Notes: generated by a model from the letters alone, not told the origin. A stretch of 64,000 nucleotides of DNA from Streptomyces stelliscabiei (GCF_014873495.1 NZ_JADBGF010000001.1:992001-1056000); one strand, 5' to 3'. Positions 37,414-46,559 are shown, counted from the stretch's first letter. A program made the numbers and translations.

Positions 37414-39115
37414 GGGGCACCCACCGGTGGTTCTCGGTGGCGTACGTGTAGCGCGGCAGCCCCTTGATCGCGGTCGTGCGGAACGGCCGGCCGCCGTCGT
37501 CGATCCGGACCGTGCCGGTACGGCCCTCGGAGGACCACTCCAGCTCCAGGTACCACTGGCAGTCGCAGGTCTCCGTCTCGGCACTGACCATCAGGACCTC
37601 CGGGTCATCGGCGGACACGCTGTACGGAAACCGCACGGCGGGCAGCGGGATGTCCAGGTCGGCGCCGTCGACCGGGCGGGCGATCGGCCGGTTCTTGTCC
37701 AGGTCGACGTCGAAGTACCGGGGGCTGACCCGGCCTCCGCAGCCCTGGTCCATCGCGTAGGCGTTGCCCGCGGCGGGTGCGGTGCGTCCGACGACGCGCA
37801 CCCGCAACGCCGTCAGGACGACGGCCGCGGACTTCCGCCCCTGCACGGTGATGTCCACGATCGTGTTCCGCCCGTGCACGGCCCCCTGCGTCGCGGCCCA
37901 GGCACCCGCGTCCTGTGGCGGCGGGGGCGGGGGAACTTCTTTCGGCGGCTTGGCGATGACGTAGTCGTGCCCGCAGCCGAGGTTCCAGACCTGTGAGTCG
38001 GCCGTCCAGGTCAGCGGCACCCCGGTGGCCGGGGGCCGCGCCTTGCCGGTCTCGCCGCCCTTCGTGGGGCTGCTCGGGGGCTCGCCGGGGGTGGGCGAGG
38101 CCGTGCCGGAAGGGCTCTTGGTTCCGTCGGGAGAAGGGGACGGGCTCGTGGGCGCGGTCGACGGACGCTGGGCACCCGATGTCGTACGCGCAGGTGCCGG
38201 GCCGCCGCCCGGGGCGGCGCTGTCCGCCGGGGGACGCCCGGACGGCAGGGCGGCGATGCCGCCCAGCGTCACGAGGAGCACCGCGACGACGGCCCCGCTG
38301 ACGAGCGTACGCCGACGACGGTGCCAGGGGCGGCGGGCCGGGGCGGGGGCCGGGGCGCAAAGCGCGTCCGGTGGAGTCGGCGAGGCTCCCTCCTGGTCCT
38401 GGAGCGTCTGCCCCGCCGCGTCGGCGGTGTCGGACCGTCCCGGGTCGGCCGCCTGCGCGGAATCGGGCGACTCTGCGGCCTCGGACGGTTCGGCGGGTTC
38501 GGGCGGCTCGATCGGATCGGACAGGTCGGACAGGGCGGACGAATCTGATGCATCGACGGGCCCGGATGCCCCGTCGGCTGCGGACGGCTGGACGGACTCG
38601 GACGCCCCGCCGGCTGCGGACGGCCCGGCGGCAGAGCCGGTCCCCCCAGCTCGGGACGGCCCCGCGGCCGCGACCGACCCCCCGGCGGCCTCGGTCAACC
38701 CCGCCGCCTCGACCGGCGCGCCTGCTTCCGGCGTCGGCGCGCCGACCTCCGACGCGGCCGTTCCCGACGCGGTCGCTCCCGGCTCGGCCGCCCCCCGCCG
38801 CCCCGCCTCCGGCCCCGCCGCCCCGGCCCCGGCAGCGTCCGCCCCGGCCCCCCGCACCCGCTGCCGTGTCGCCATCGCCGACAGCCACAGCCGGTGGAGT
38901 TCCAGCCGCTCCTCCCCCGTCGCCCCGCACAGGACGGCGAAGCGCTCGACGGGTGCGAAGTCGAGCGGGACGGTGTCGCCCGCGCAGTAGCGGTGCAGCG
39001 TGGAGGTGTTCATGTTGAGGCGCCGGGCGAGCTGCCCGTAGCTGCGGTCCGTGCGTTCCTTGAGACGCGTGAGCGACGCCGCGAACGCCTGGACGTCGTC
39101 CCGTGCTGCCGACAC
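37403..39115 (-). CDS. Membrane-anchored XRE-family regulator with extracytoplasmic sensor-like domain
   Basis: A 570-residue protein: XRE-type HTH at residues 1-70 (RSYGQLARRLNMNTSTLHRY, CAGDTVPLDFAPVERFAVLC); a long Ala/Gly/Pro/Ser/Asp-rich disordered stretch (about 85-260); a basic patch RRPWHRRRR then a single helix VSGAVVAVLLVTLGGIAALP (about 270-290); a Ser/Pro/Thr-rich spacer; and a C-terminal domain with paired cysteines (NLGCGH, DQGCGG, ETCDCQW). Start GTG 39115 has GGGGGA upstream. Topology places the HTH inside and the Cys-bearing domain outside, suggesting a one-component membrane regulator. It diverges from a secreted protein at 39362. Confidence 0.9.
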   Translation of the reverse strand: MSAARDDVQAFAASLTRLKERTDRSYGQLARRLNMNTSTLHRYCAGDTVPLDFAPVERFAVLCGATGEERLELHRLWLSAMATRQRVRGAGADAAGAGAAGPEAGRRGAAEPGATASGTAASEVGAPTPEAGAPVEAAGLTEAAGGSVAAAGPSRAGGTGSAAGPSAAGGASESVQPSAADGASGPVDASDSSALSDLSDPIEPPEPAEPSEAAESPDSAQAADPGRSDTADAAGQTLQDQEGASPTPPDALCAPAPAPARRPWHRRRRTLVSGAVVAVLLVTLGGIAALPSGRPPADSAAPGGGPAPARTTSGAQRPSTAPTSPSPSPDGTKSPSGTASPTPGEPPSSPTKGGETGKARPPATGVPLTWTADSQVWNLGCGHDYVIAKPPKEVPPPPPPQDAGAWAATQGAVHGRNTIVDITVQGRKSAAVVLTALRVRVVGRTAPAAGNAYAMDQGCGGRVSPRYFDVDLDKNRPIARPVDGADLDIPLPAVRFPYSVSADDPEVLMVSAETETCDCQWYLELEWSSEGRTGTVRIDDGGRPFRTTAIKGLPRYTYATENHRWVPLTD

Positions 39116-39361
39116 TGTTCCCCCGTGCTCTCCCCGGCCCGGGCGGTATCCCAGGCACTCCCTATACGTGCACGTCAGAAGGGCTGGGATGGTTCCATGG
39201 GCGCCGATGGTCCGTCGGCCGTTGCGCCCGCACCCCGTGACGGCCGATGCTCCTGGTGTCGCACCGACCAGGGCCGGACGGACCATCCGGCGTCGTCGGC
39301 GCGGCGGGCACCACACCCACATCCACGTACCCGTCGAGGTACACGTTCACGGGGGACACCC

Positions 39362-39982
39362 ATGCCCAGGCGCACCCGAGCGCACACGCTCACCGCACTC
39401 GTCGTCGCGGGTCTCACCGCGGGCTCCGCACTCGCCGCCGGCGCCTTCCCGGCGGCCGCGGCGCAGGCGAGCGGCGCACCGAAGTACCTGTCGGCGTCCC
39501 AGCTCCCGCCTCACCCCTCGTCCTCGTGGACGGCGGGCACGATCGAGGACGGCGTCCCCGAGGAGCTGCGGTACTGCCTGGGCGACGCGCTCCTGGCCTA
39601 CGACGTCAACCACCGCTCCTTCCGGACGGACCTGGAGACCAGTGCCAGGCAGCTCGTGGTCGTCGCCGGCAGCGCCGGCAAGGCCAAGGCGCTCGCCACC
39701 CGGCTGAACAAGGACTTCCGGGACTGTGTCAGCGAGTCCTCCGACCCGGACGTCGAGGCCGAGTACCGGGACCTCGGGACGCTGCCCGTCGAGGAGGGCG
39801 CCCACGTCCACGGCGTCGCCACCGTCACGTCCTGGGGGGCCATGGACATCCGGCTGCTGTCGGTGGGCCGGGACGGCCGGACCGTCACCGTCGTGGACTG
39901 GGGCCAGATGGGCGGCTTCAAGGACGCGCCGGTCAAGGCGTTCAAGAAGACGACCACCACCGCGGTCAACAAGCTCTACTGA
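39362..39982 (+). CDS. Secreted protein of unknown function
   Basis: A 206-residue protein with a clear Sec signal peptide: basic MPRRTRAH, hydrophobic TALVVAGLTAGSALAAGAF, then Ala-rich residues to a probable site near AAAQA. The mature part has two Cys residues (LRYCLGD, FRDCVSE), likely a disulfide, an alpha/beta pattern (QLVVVAGSAGKAKALATRLN; IRLLSVGRDGRTVTVVDWGQ) and a C-terminal Lys/Thr-rich helix. Fold resembles small sensor-like domains secreted by actinomycetes, without firm assignment. Divergent from the membrane XRE regulator, which may sense or control it. Confidence 0.85.
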   Translation: MPRRTRAHTLTALVVAGLTAGSALAAGAFPAAAAQASGAPKYLSASQLPPHPSSSWTAGTIEDGVPEELRYCLGDALLAYDVNHRSFRTDLETSARQLVVVAGSAGKAKALATRLNKDFRDCVSESSDPDVEAEYRDLGTLPVEEGAHVHGVATVTSWGAMDIRLLSVGRDGRTVTVVDWGQMGGFKDAPVKAFKKTTTTAVNKLY

Positions 39983-40088
39983 GCATCACCGCACCCGCGC
40001 CGTCCCCGTTCGGTGGAAGGTCACCGACCACGGCACCGTGAACCGCGGGGGCGGTGCGGGAGCGGCCCGGATGCTCGATGGTGGACGT

Positions 40089-40604
40089 ATGGATGTGAAG
40101 GACGTTCTCATCGACGCGTTCGACCGGATCAGGGAGGAGGTCCACGCCGTCGTGGACGGACTGTCCCAGGCCGACCTCCACGCCCGGCCCGCTCCCGACG
40201 CCAACTCCGTCGCCTGGCTGGTGTGGCACCTCACCCGGATCCAGGACGACCATGTGGCCGACGCCGCCGGACGGGAGCAGGTCTGGCTGTCCCAGGGCTG
40301 GGAGAAGCGTTTCGGGCTGGCCCTGCCGGCCCGGGACACGGGCTACGGGCACAGCCCGGCGCAGGTGGCGCAGGTACGGGTCGGCTCGGGTGACCTGCTC
40401 ACCGGATACTTCGACGCCGTGCACGAACAGACGGGGGAGTTCGTGCGCGGCGTCGATGCCGACGCCCTCGACCGGATCGTGGACGAGCGGTGGACGCCGG
40501 CCGTCACCCTCGGCGTACGCCTGGTGAGTGTCCTGGCCGACGACCTTCAGCATGTCGGCCAGGCTGCGTACGTACGAGGGCTGGTCCGGCGCGAGGGCCG
40601 CTAG
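40089..40604 (+). CDS. DinB/DUF664-family protein
   Basis: A 171-residue four-helix-bundle protein of the DinB/MST superfamily, many of which are metal-dependent thiol transferases using mycothiol. It shows the DUF664 pattern: helix 1 VLIDAFDRIREEVHAVVDGL, NSVAWLVWHLTRIQDDHVAD carrying the first metal-ligand histidines, an extended loop with WEKRFGL, and the C-terminal VSVLADDLQHVGQAAYVRGL with the last His. ATG 40089 follows GGTGGA. Substrate unknown; a mycothiol-linked detoxification role is plausible for an actinomycete. Confidence 0.9.
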   Translation: MDVKDVLIDAFDRIREEVHAVVDGLSQADLHARPAPDANSVAWLVWHLTRIQDDHVADAAGREQVWLSQGWEKRFGLALPARDTGYGHSPAQVAQVRVGSGDLLTGYFDAVHEQTGEFVRGVDADALDRIVDERWTPAVTLGVRLVSVLADDLQHVGQAAYVRGLVRREGR

Positions 40605-40632
40605 CAACCGGCCCGGGGACCTTCGGAGGCCT

Positions 40633-41703
40633 CTAGGAGGCGGAGGCGTAGCCCGGCAGGACGACGTCCTCGATGAGGGCGTTGCGCTCGTCGAACGGGA
40701 CGAAGGCGCTCTTGAGGGCGTTGACGGTGACCGTGCGCAGGTCGTCGAGGGTCCAGCCGGCCTCGTCGACGAGCAGGGTCATCTCCCGGGTCATGGTGGT
40801 GCCCGAGACCAGACGGTTGTCGGTGTTGAGGGTGACGCGGAAGCCGAGGTCCTTCAGCGCCGTGATCGGGTGCCCGGCGATGGAGTCGGCGGCGCCGGTC
40901 TGGAGGTTGGAGGTGGGGCACATCTCCAGGGCGATCCGGCGGTCGCGGACCCAGGACGCGAGGCGGCCGAGCTTGCCGTCGACGATGTCCTCGGTGATGC
41001 GGACGCCGTGGCCGATGCGCTGGGCGCCGCAGACCTGGAGGGCCTGGTGGATGCTGGGCAGTCCGTGGGCCTCGCCGGCGTGGATGGTGAAGGGGACGCT
41101 CTCGCGGCGCAGGTGCTCGAAGGCGGCCAGGTGGTCGGCGGGCGGGAAGCCGTCCTCGGCGCCCGCGATGTCGAAGCCGACGACGCCGGCGTCCCGGAAG
41201 GCCACCGCCAGGTCGGCGGCCTCGCGGACCCGGTCGAACATGCGCATCCCGCACAGGATCGTGCCGACGCGGACCGGGGTGCCCTGGGCCGCCGCCTTGG
41301 CCATACCCGCGGCCAGGCCCTCCTGGACGGTCTCGACGACCTCGCTCATGGTGAGCCCGCCCGTCGTGTTCAGCTCGGGGGCGTAGCGCACCTCGCCGTA
41401 GACGACACCGTCGGCGGCCAGGTCGAGCACGTACTCCTCGGCGGCGCGCAGCAGTCCCTCACGGGTCTGCAGCACGGCGAGGGTGTGCTCGAAGGTGGCT
41501 ATGTAGCGCACCAGGTCACCGGAGTTGGCGGCCTCGTAGAACCAGGTGGCGAGCGCCTCGGGGCCGGTCTCCGGGAGGGTGTGACCGACCTGCGCGGCGA
41601 GTTCCACGAGCGTGGCGGGGCGCAGACCGCCGTCGAGGTGGTCGTGCAGGACGACCTTGGGGAGGCGGCGGATGGTGTCGGCGTCGATGCGGGGCGCGGT
41701 CAT
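40633..41703 (-). CDS. add: Adenosine deaminase
   Basis: Zinc-dependent adenosine/deoxyadenosine deaminase of purine salvage (356 aa). Metal and catalytic residues are visible: HDHLDGG (His20, His22), IHAGEAHG (His208 and Glu211), the GHGVRI histidine and LNTDN (Asp295). The second residue of the usual NTDDP motif is Asn296 here. SLF-type helices and the GTTMTREM segment fit bacterial Add. The gene lies just downstream of a VOC gene with a 93-bp gap and probably shares its promoter. Confidence 0.96.
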   Translation of the reverse strand: MTAPRIDADTIRRLPKVVLHDHLDGGLRPATLVELAAQVGHTLPETGPEALATWFYEAANSGDLVRYIATFEHTLAVLQTREGLLRAAEEYVLDLAADGVVYGEVRYAPELNTTGGLTMSEVVETVQEGLAAGMAKAAAQGTPVRVGTILCGMRMFDRVREAADLAVAFRDAGVVGFDIAGAEDGFPPADHLAAFEHLRRESVPFTIHAGEAHGLPSIHQALQVCGAQRIGHGVRITEDIVDGKLGRLASWVRDRRIALEMCPTSNLQTGAADSIAGHPITALKDLGFRVTLNTDNRLVSGTTMTREMTLLVDEAGWTLDDLRTVTVNALKSAFVPFDERNALIEDVVLPGYASAS

Positions 41704-41796
41704 GGCGTTCGTTCCTCGGCAGGTGGTGCGGTGGTGGGTCGGGGGCGGGTGACCGAGGGGCTCGGTCGGCGGCGGGACAGGTTCGGGCGGCCCGGG

Positions 41797-42192
41797 TCAG
41801 TCGGCGGCGGGCTGGAGGAGGTCCCAGCGGTTGCCGTACAGGTCCTCGAAGACGGCGACGGAGCCGTACGGCTCGTGGCGCGGTTCCTCCAGGAACGTGA
41901 CACCGGCGGCCCGCATCCGGGCGTGGTCGCGGGCGAAGTCGTCGGTGTGCAGGAAGAAGCCCACGCGTCCGCCGGTCTGGTCGCCGATCCGGCCGCGCTG
42001 GGCCTCGTCCTTGGCCTTGGCGAGCAGCAGTCCGCCGCCCTGCCCCTCGTTCCCCGGCTCGACGACGACCCAGCGGCTCCCGCCCGGTCTCGGTTCGTCC
42101 TCGACGAGCCGGAAGCCGAGTGCCTCGGTGTAGAAGCGGATGGCCTCGTCGTAGTCGTCGACCACGAGGGTGACCAGGGCAATGCGTCTCAT
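41797..42192 (-). CDS. VOC-family (glyoxalase-like) protein
   Basis: A 131-residue vicinal-oxygen-chelate protein with the paired beta-alpha-beta-beta-beta modules: IALVTLVVDDYDEAIRFYTE, LGFRLVEDE, then GGRVGFFLHTDDFARDHARM, GVTFLEEP, YGSVAVFEDLYGNRWDLLQP. Acidic and His residues that could hold a metal are present, including the closing Glu/Asp pair, although the first-strand position is Leu rather than His. Candidate activities are a lyase, dioxygenase or resistance-type binding protein; none can be fixed. First gene of a probable operon with add. Confidence 0.9.
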   Translation of the reverse strand: MRRIALVTLVVDDYDEAIRFYTEALGFRLVEDEPRPGGSRWVVVEPGNEGQGGGLLLAKAKDEAQRGRIGDQTGGRVGFFLHTDDFARDHARMRAAGVTFLEEPRHEPYGSVAVFEDLYGNRWDLLQPAAD

Positions 42193-42227
42193 CGGGGCCT
42201 CTCGGGGTCGCTCGGGGTTCCCGGGAG

Positions 42228-42255
42228 GTTATACGTAACACGCACCGGACGGCAA
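42228..42255 (-). promoter_or_regulatory. Probable sigma-70-type promoter for the VOC-add operon
   Basis: On the minus strand TTGCCG (42255-42250) and TATAAC (42233-42228) are spaced by 16 nt, placing a start near 42221, about 29 nt before the VOC ATG. The surrounding sequence is unusually AT-rich for the window. Confidence 0.5.
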
Positions 42256-42299
42256 ATAGCATTTTTCCGGTACGGCCGCAGAGTCGCCGCGCGGCACGC

Positions 42300-42330
42300 C
42301 CGAGGCCCCCCGCCGCGCAGGGGGCCTCGG
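42300..42330. terminator. Hairpin terminator downstream of the HTH-like gene
   Basis: CCGAGGCCCCC (42300-42310) and GGGGGCCTCGG (42320-42330) form a perfect 11-bp stem with a 9-nt loop. It lies 51 nt beyond the stop of the leftward gene at 42381-43589, which it should terminate. Confidence 0.8.
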
Positions 42331-42380
42331 GGCCCGGCGGGCCGTAAGCCCTGATCACCCGGCGGGGCCGGGTTCCGGAA

Positions 42381-43589
42381 TCACTCGCCCGGGGATGCCT
42401 TGCGCAGGGCGGCGATGCAGGTGCTGAGGGCCTGCTGGAGGTCCTCCAGGCGCTGGAGCATGTCGTCCTCGTAGATGGCGTCGAGGTCGACGGCGTCGTC
42501 GAGGGTCAGCTCCTCGAAGACCTTCGTCGCCTTCTGGAGGCTGCTGTAGAACTTCGTCCGGCGCTCCTGGACCCGCAGTTCGGGGTCCGCCTCGACGGTC
42601 TGGACGACGAGTTCCTTGACGGTGTCGTACGCCTCCGTCGCCCACTCGCCGGTGTCCTCGTCGTCGTCCAGCTCGTCGATGAGGGACAGGTGCCGCTCGG
42701 CCTCGGCGCGCAGCTCGGCGGTTGCGTCGATCACCTGGCCGGCCGGGGTCTTGACCTGCCCGTTCTCCACGATCTGCCGGACGTACCCGATACGGCTGGC
42801 CGCCTGGGTCTCGCTGGCGACGGCCTTCTTGAGCTCGTCGGTGCGGGCGATGTCGCGGGCCAGTTCCGTCTGGAGGGAGGGGTCCTCCTTCAGGCGGTCG
42901 AGGAGCGCGGTGCGGGCCGCCTGCGCGGTGGAGGGGTCGGCGAGGATCGCGGCGCGCAGCGCGGTGGGGTTCTCGGCGACCTCCAGCGCCTTGGTCGGGC
43001 GGATGCCCTCGGCCTCGGCCGCCGCCGTGATGGCGGTGCCGCGGTCGGAGGTCGCGCTGGAACGGGAGCTGTAGTACGACAGCCACACGTCGGAGTCGGG
43101 GAGGTCGATCTCCGCGCCGGGGGCGAGCGCCTCGAAGTGCGGGACCATGCCGTCGTCGGCCGCCCGGTCCCACGCCTTGTAGTACCGCATGACCCGCTCC
43201 GGCGAGCACTCGGCCAGTTCGGCGAACCGCTTCGCCGACACCTTCGCCGTCTCCCCCGCCGTCTCCCCGCCGGGCCGCACGCTGCGCGCCACCTTCAGCG
43301 CGAACGCCCAGCCGCCGGTGCGCGCGTACACCCCGAACTCCCGGGCATCACGGGCGACCCGCTCGTCCACGGCGTCGGCGGAGGTGTCCTCCTCGGGCGC
43401 CCGCGCCCCGGACGGCTGCGCCGGCACCCCGGCACCGGACGCGTCCTCGGACGCCGGCCCCTCGGCCGCGACGGGCTCTACCCAGAAACCCTCGTCCTGC
43501 GCCGGGATCGTCTCGGTGGCCTCCGGCGCGGCGGGGGTCTCGTCGGAGGGCGGTACGGCCGATGCGGAGTGGGCGGTGGCTACGCTCAC
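42381..43589 (-). CDS. Uncharacterised protein with an HTH-like segment and helical C-terminus
   Basis: A 402-residue acidic protein. Residues 1-75 are a low-complexity Ala/Pro/Glu/Asp region. Around 115-145 comes an HTH-like stretch (VSAKRFAELAECSPERVMRY, YKAWDRAADDGMVP). The rest is almost wholly helical with coiled-coil character and acidic patches (LSLIDELDDDEDTGEWATEA; YEDDMLQRLEDLQQALSTCI). No membrane segment or signal peptide. GTG 43589 follows GGGAG by 8 nt. It may be a DNA-binding or scaffold protein of actinomycetes; I do not recognise the family. Confidence 0.8.
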   Translation of the reverse strand: MSVATAHSASAVPPSDETPAAPEATETIPAQDEGFWVEPVAAEGPASEDASGAGVPAQPSGARAPEEDTSADAVDERVARDAREFGVYARTGGWAFALKVARSVRPGGETAGETAKVSAKRFAELAECSPERVMRYYKAWDRAADDGMVPHFEALAPGAEIDLPDSDVWLSYYSSRSSATSDRGTAITAAAEAEGIRPTKALEVAENPTALRAAILADPSTAQAARTALLDRLKEDPSLQTELARDIARTDELKKAVASETQAASRIGYVRQIVENGQVKTPAGQVIDATAELRAEAERHLSLIDELDDDEDTGEWATEAYDTVKELVVQTVEADPELRVQERRTKFYSSLQKATKVFEELTLDDAVDLDAIYEDDMLQRLEDLQQALSTCIAALRKASPGE

Positions 43590-43706
43590 GGGTGACGCTC
43601 CCGGGTGGTGACGAACGGCAGGGACAGAACAGGCAGCCTATATGAACCTGTTGACGCCGCTTTGCCCCGACGCCTCGCCCCCGGCGCACCGGAAGGGACA
43701 GGGTGT

Positions 43707-43740
43707 CGCGGGGCCCGGCCGTGACCGGCGGGACCCCGCG
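43707..43740. terminator. Hairpin downstream of the chitinase gene
   Basis: CGCGGGGCCCGGCCG (43707-43721) and CGGCGGGACCCCGCG (43726-43740) pair at 13 of 15 positions across a TGAC loop. It lies 42 nt beyond the chitinase stop on the minus strand. Confidence 0.65.
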
Positions 43741-43781
43741 GGAAAGTCAGGTGCATGACATCCGGGATCGGTGTGCCGGCC

Positions 43782-44669
43782 TCAGCAGTACAGGTTGCCG
43801 CCCGCCGAGGTGCCGAGGATCTGGACGAACCGCTGGTACGCGCTGACCCGGCTCTGCACCTGCGCCGGGTTCTTGCCGTCGCACTCCAGCGAGCCGTTGA
43901 TGCTGCGGATCGTGTGCCCGAAGCCCGCACCGGTGACCATCGCGTTGTGGCCGGTCATCGAGCCGGGGCCCCGCTGGGTGTTCCAGTACCACAGGGCGGT
44001 CTTCCAGGCGACGGCCGAGTCGTTCTGCACCAGCCAGGGGTTGCCCAGGAGGTTCAGGCCGAGCGCGTCGCCGGCCGCCTTGTAGTTGAAGTTCCAGCTG
44101 AGCTGGATGGGACCGCGCCCGTAGTAGGCCGCCTGTCCTGCCGGGCAGCCGTAGGACTGGCTCCGGTCGCAGTAGGTGGGGTAGTTGGCGGTGTTCTGCT
44201 CGACGATGTGGACGAGACCGCCGGTCTCGTGGTTGACGTTGGCGAGGAAGGCCGCGGCCTCCTGCCTCTTGACGGTGTCGCTGCCGGTGGTGGCGAAGGC
44301 CGGGTAGGCGCTCATGGCCGCCCGCAGCCCGCTGTACGAGTAGAACGAGTTCCGGTTGGGGAACATCTGGTTGAACTGTGCCTCGCTCACCACGAATCCG
44401 GAGGGGTTGCCGGGCCCGTTGTCACAGGCGTACGGCTCCCAGTACCAGGTACTGATGGTGGGGTCGTACCCCGGGTTGTCGTGCTCGGCAATGTACGCCT
44501 TGCCGTCGGTGTAGCGCACGATGTTGCCGGTGACGTAGGACTTGCCGGCCACCCAGCTCGCATAGCTGGAACAGGGAGCCGCGGACGCGCTCTGGGCGGG
44601 CAGCAGCAACGGTGTGGATCCGCCGATGACCAGCGCGGTCAGTACGGCGGAGATACGGCGCCTCGACAC
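43782..44669 (-). CDS. Secreted family-19 chitinase with N-terminal chitin-binding domain
   Basis: Secreted endochitinase (295 aa). A signal peptide (VSRRRISAVLTALVIGGSTP ... SASA) is followed by a CBM5/12 module (SSYASWVAGKSYVTGNIVRY, aromatic WYWEPYACDN) and a GH19 catalytic domain. The catalytic glutamate is in AAFLANVNHETGGL; the second acid and substrate loop are in YYGRGPIQLSWNFNYKAAG. AMVTGAGFGHTIRSINGSLE and the C-terminal Cys match streptomycete ChiF/ChiG-type enzymes. GTG 44669 is chosen for the GGAG upstream; the open frame extends further but would bury the signal peptide. DasR-like sites lie 143-175 nt upstream. Confidence 0.95.
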   Translation of the reverse strand: MSRRRISAVLTALVIGGSTPLLLPAQSASAAPCSSYASWVAGKSYVTGNIVRYTDGKAYIAEHDNPGYDPTISTWYWEPYACDNGPGNPSGFVVSEAQFNQMFPNRNSFYSYSGLRAAMSAYPAFATTGSDTVKRQEAAAFLANVNHETGGLVHIVEQNTANYPTYCDRSQSYGCPAGQAAYYGRGPIQLSWNFNYKAAGDALGLNLLGNPWLVQNDSAVAWKTALWYWNTQRGPGSMTGHNAMVTGAGFGHTIRSINGSLECDGKNPAQVQSRVSAYQRFVQILGTSAGGNLYC

Positions 44670-44811
44670 GGGACCAACTCCTTCGTGGAGCACGGCCGCA
44701 CCCGGCGAGGACCCGAAGGCATGACGGGACGGGACCTCGCGCGCACGCACCGGCGGGGCCGGTCACGGCGTGGGGCGACGGCGGTGGGGGGTGTGGGGCA
44801 CACTCAACCGC

Positions 44812-44844
44812 GTTGGTCTGTACCAGTCAAGGGTGTAGACCAGT
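44812..44844. promoter_or_regulatory. Two DasR-like (dre) sites in the chitinase promoter region
   Basis: GTTGGTCTGTACCAGT (44812-44827) matches the dre consensus AGTGGTCTAGACCACT at 11 of 16 positions. AAGGGTGTAGACCAGT (44829-44844) matches 10 of its last 12. The two share a direct repeat (R/TACCAGTCAA), the arrangement described for streptomycete chitinase promoters. N-acetylglucosamine-responsive control of the chitinase is inferred. Confidence 0.6.
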
Positions 44845-44958
44845 CAACTCGTATGACGGCAGGTCAGGTGCGCCGCGAGAAGGCCGGCTGGAGAAAAGAC
44901 GTGATGCTCCGGCCCCGATGATGTGATCTTTGGGGCAGGAGCCGGGGAGAATCACTCC

Positions 44959-46002
44959 ATGACCACGTCACCGCACCCCCTCGTCGTCCAGGCGCGCCGA
45001 CTCGCCGCCGAGGTGCTCGCGCCTCGGGCGGAGCGCGTCGACCAGGAGGGGGTGCCCGCCGACAGCGTCGAGGCGATCAAACGCTCGGGGCTGCTCGGGG
45101 TGAGCGCGCCGGTGGCCTACGGCGGGTCGGGCGCTCCCCCCTCCGTGGCGCGGGAGACCGCCGAGATCCTCGCGGGGGCCTGCTGCTCCACGTGGTTCGT
45201 GCAGACCCAGCACCACACGCCCGTGCTGACCCTGATGAAGAGCGAACTCCCCGCTCGTGAACGCCTGCTGGGGAAGCTGGCCGGCGGCGAGCTGCTGTCC
45301 GGCGTCGCGTACGCGCATCTGCGCAGGTACCCGCAGGTACCGGTCCGGGCGGTGCCGAAGCGTGGTGGCTGGCTGTTCCACGGCACGGTGCCCTGGTACA
45401 CGGGGTGGGGCCTCAACGACGTGATGCTGCTGGCCGGGGTGACGGACGCGGACGAGGTGGTGTTCGCCTTCGCCGAGGCCAGGGAGCAGTCCGGGCTGAA
45501 GGCCTCCGCGCCCCTGCGGCTCGCGGCGCTCACGGCCGCCCGTACGGTCTCGCTCCACCTCGACGGGCTGTGGATCCCCGACGACGCGGTGGCCCTGCAC
45601 GCCCCGTACGAGTCCTGGGCCGCCGGCGACCGCCCCAAGCCCACCAACGCCTCACCGGCGGTGTTCGGGGTCGCCGAGTCCGCCCTCGCCCTGCTGGACC
45701 AGGACGATCCCCTGACCAAGGGGCTGCGCCTGCGGGTGGACAAGGTGCGACGGCAGGCGTACGCCCTCGCCGACCATCCCGCGCCCCACGAGCACATGGA
45801 GGAGCGGCTCGCCCTGAAGACCAAGGCGTTCGACCTGATGCGCACGGCGACGACCGCCGCGGTCGTCGCCGGCGGCGGACGCGCGCTCGACCTGGACAAC
45901 CGTGCGCAACGCCTGGCCCGCGAGGCCCTGTTCCTGCTCGTGCAGGGCCAGACCGCCGAGGTCCGCCGGGCCCACCTCGGCTCCCTGTCGGCCGCCTACT
46001 GA
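44959..46002 (+). CDS. Acyl-CoA dehydrogenase-fold protein
   Basis: A 347-residue flavoprotein-like protein of the acyl-CoA dehydrogenase superfamily. N-terminal helical domain: VQARRLAAEVLAPRAERVDQ, SGLLGVSAPVAYGGSGAPPS. A middle beta region carries the substrate/FAD-contact segments (FVQTQHHTPV; YAHLRRYPQV; GGWLFHGTVPWYTGWGLNDV), then a C-terminal helix bundle (KTKAFDLMRTATTAAVVAGG). It is shorter than classical dehydrogenases and lacks a clear catalytic-base motif, so a hydroxylase, desulfurisation or oxidase-type role is equally possible. ATG 44959 has GGGGAGA upstream. Confidence 0.85.
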   Translation: MTTSPHPLVVQARRLAAEVLAPRAERVDQEGVPADSVEAIKRSGLLGVSAPVAYGGSGAPPSVARETAEILAGACCSTWFVQTQHHTPVLTLMKSELPARERLLGKLAGGELLSGVAYAHLRRYPQVPVRAVPKRGGWLFHGTVPWYTGWGLNDVMLLAGVTDADEVVFAFAEAREQSGLKASAPLRLAALTAARTVSLHLDGLWIPDDAVALHAPYESWAAGDRPKPTNASPAVFGVAESALALLDQDDPLTKGLRLRVDKVRRQAYALADHPAPHEHMEERLALKTKAFDLMRTATTAAVVAGGGRALDLDNRAQRLAREALFLLVQGQTAEVRRAHLGSLSAAY

Positions 46003-46058
46003 CCCCGGGCGCCCCGGGCTCGTGCGAAGCCCGGCCGGTGCCATGTGATGCTGGCGTC

Positions 46059-46559
46059 ATGACCGATCAGCGCGCTGTCTCCGTCGTCCGATGGCCGGGC
46101 CGCACCGCGTCCACCGGGGGCGGCCCGGCCCCGCTGCTGGCCGCCTACCACCTGCGGACGGAGGCCGAGAAGGGCGACCCCGTCAACGATGCGACGGAGC
46201 TGCCGGACCGCTACCGGGCGGAGATCACCGACCCGGGATCCGCGTTCGCCGGCGATGTGGTGCTGCTGGCCCTGGACGGTGACACCCCGGTGGGCTGCGT
46301 GGTGGTGACCGCCCCCACCGGGGGACGGTCGGAGATCAAGAGACTCTGGACGGACCCGGCGTTCCGGGGCCGGGGCGCTGCCACCGCCCTGCTCGACGCC
46401 GCCCTCGCGCACGCCGCCGACCTCGGCGCGGACACCGTACGGCTGTCGGTGTGGCAGTGGCGGGCCGGGGCCATCGCCCTGTACGGGCGACTCGGCTTCC
46501 ACGTCACCGAGTCGTGGGACGAGCGGGAGCGACTGGTGTGCATGGAACGCGCCGTGTGA
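46059..46559 (+). CDS. GNAT-family N-acetyltransferase
   Basis: A 166-residue GNAT protein with acetyl-CoA motif A, RLWTDPAFRGRGAATALLDA, preceded by strand VGCVVVTAPTGGRSEIKRLW and followed by motif B (AIALYGRLGFHVTE). ATG 46059 lacks a strong ribosome site, but the upstream region is not coding. The substrate is unknown. Its 3' end is 10 nt from the stop of the convergent ssuD gene. Confidence 0.92.
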   Translation: MTDQRAVSVVRWPGRTASTGGGPAPLLAAYHLRTEAEKGDPVNDATELPDRYRAEITDPGSAFAGDVVLLALDGDTPVGCVVVTAPTGGRSEIKRLWTDPAFRGRGAATALLDAALAHAADLGADTVRLSVWQWRAGAIALYGRLGFHVTESWDERERLVCMERAV

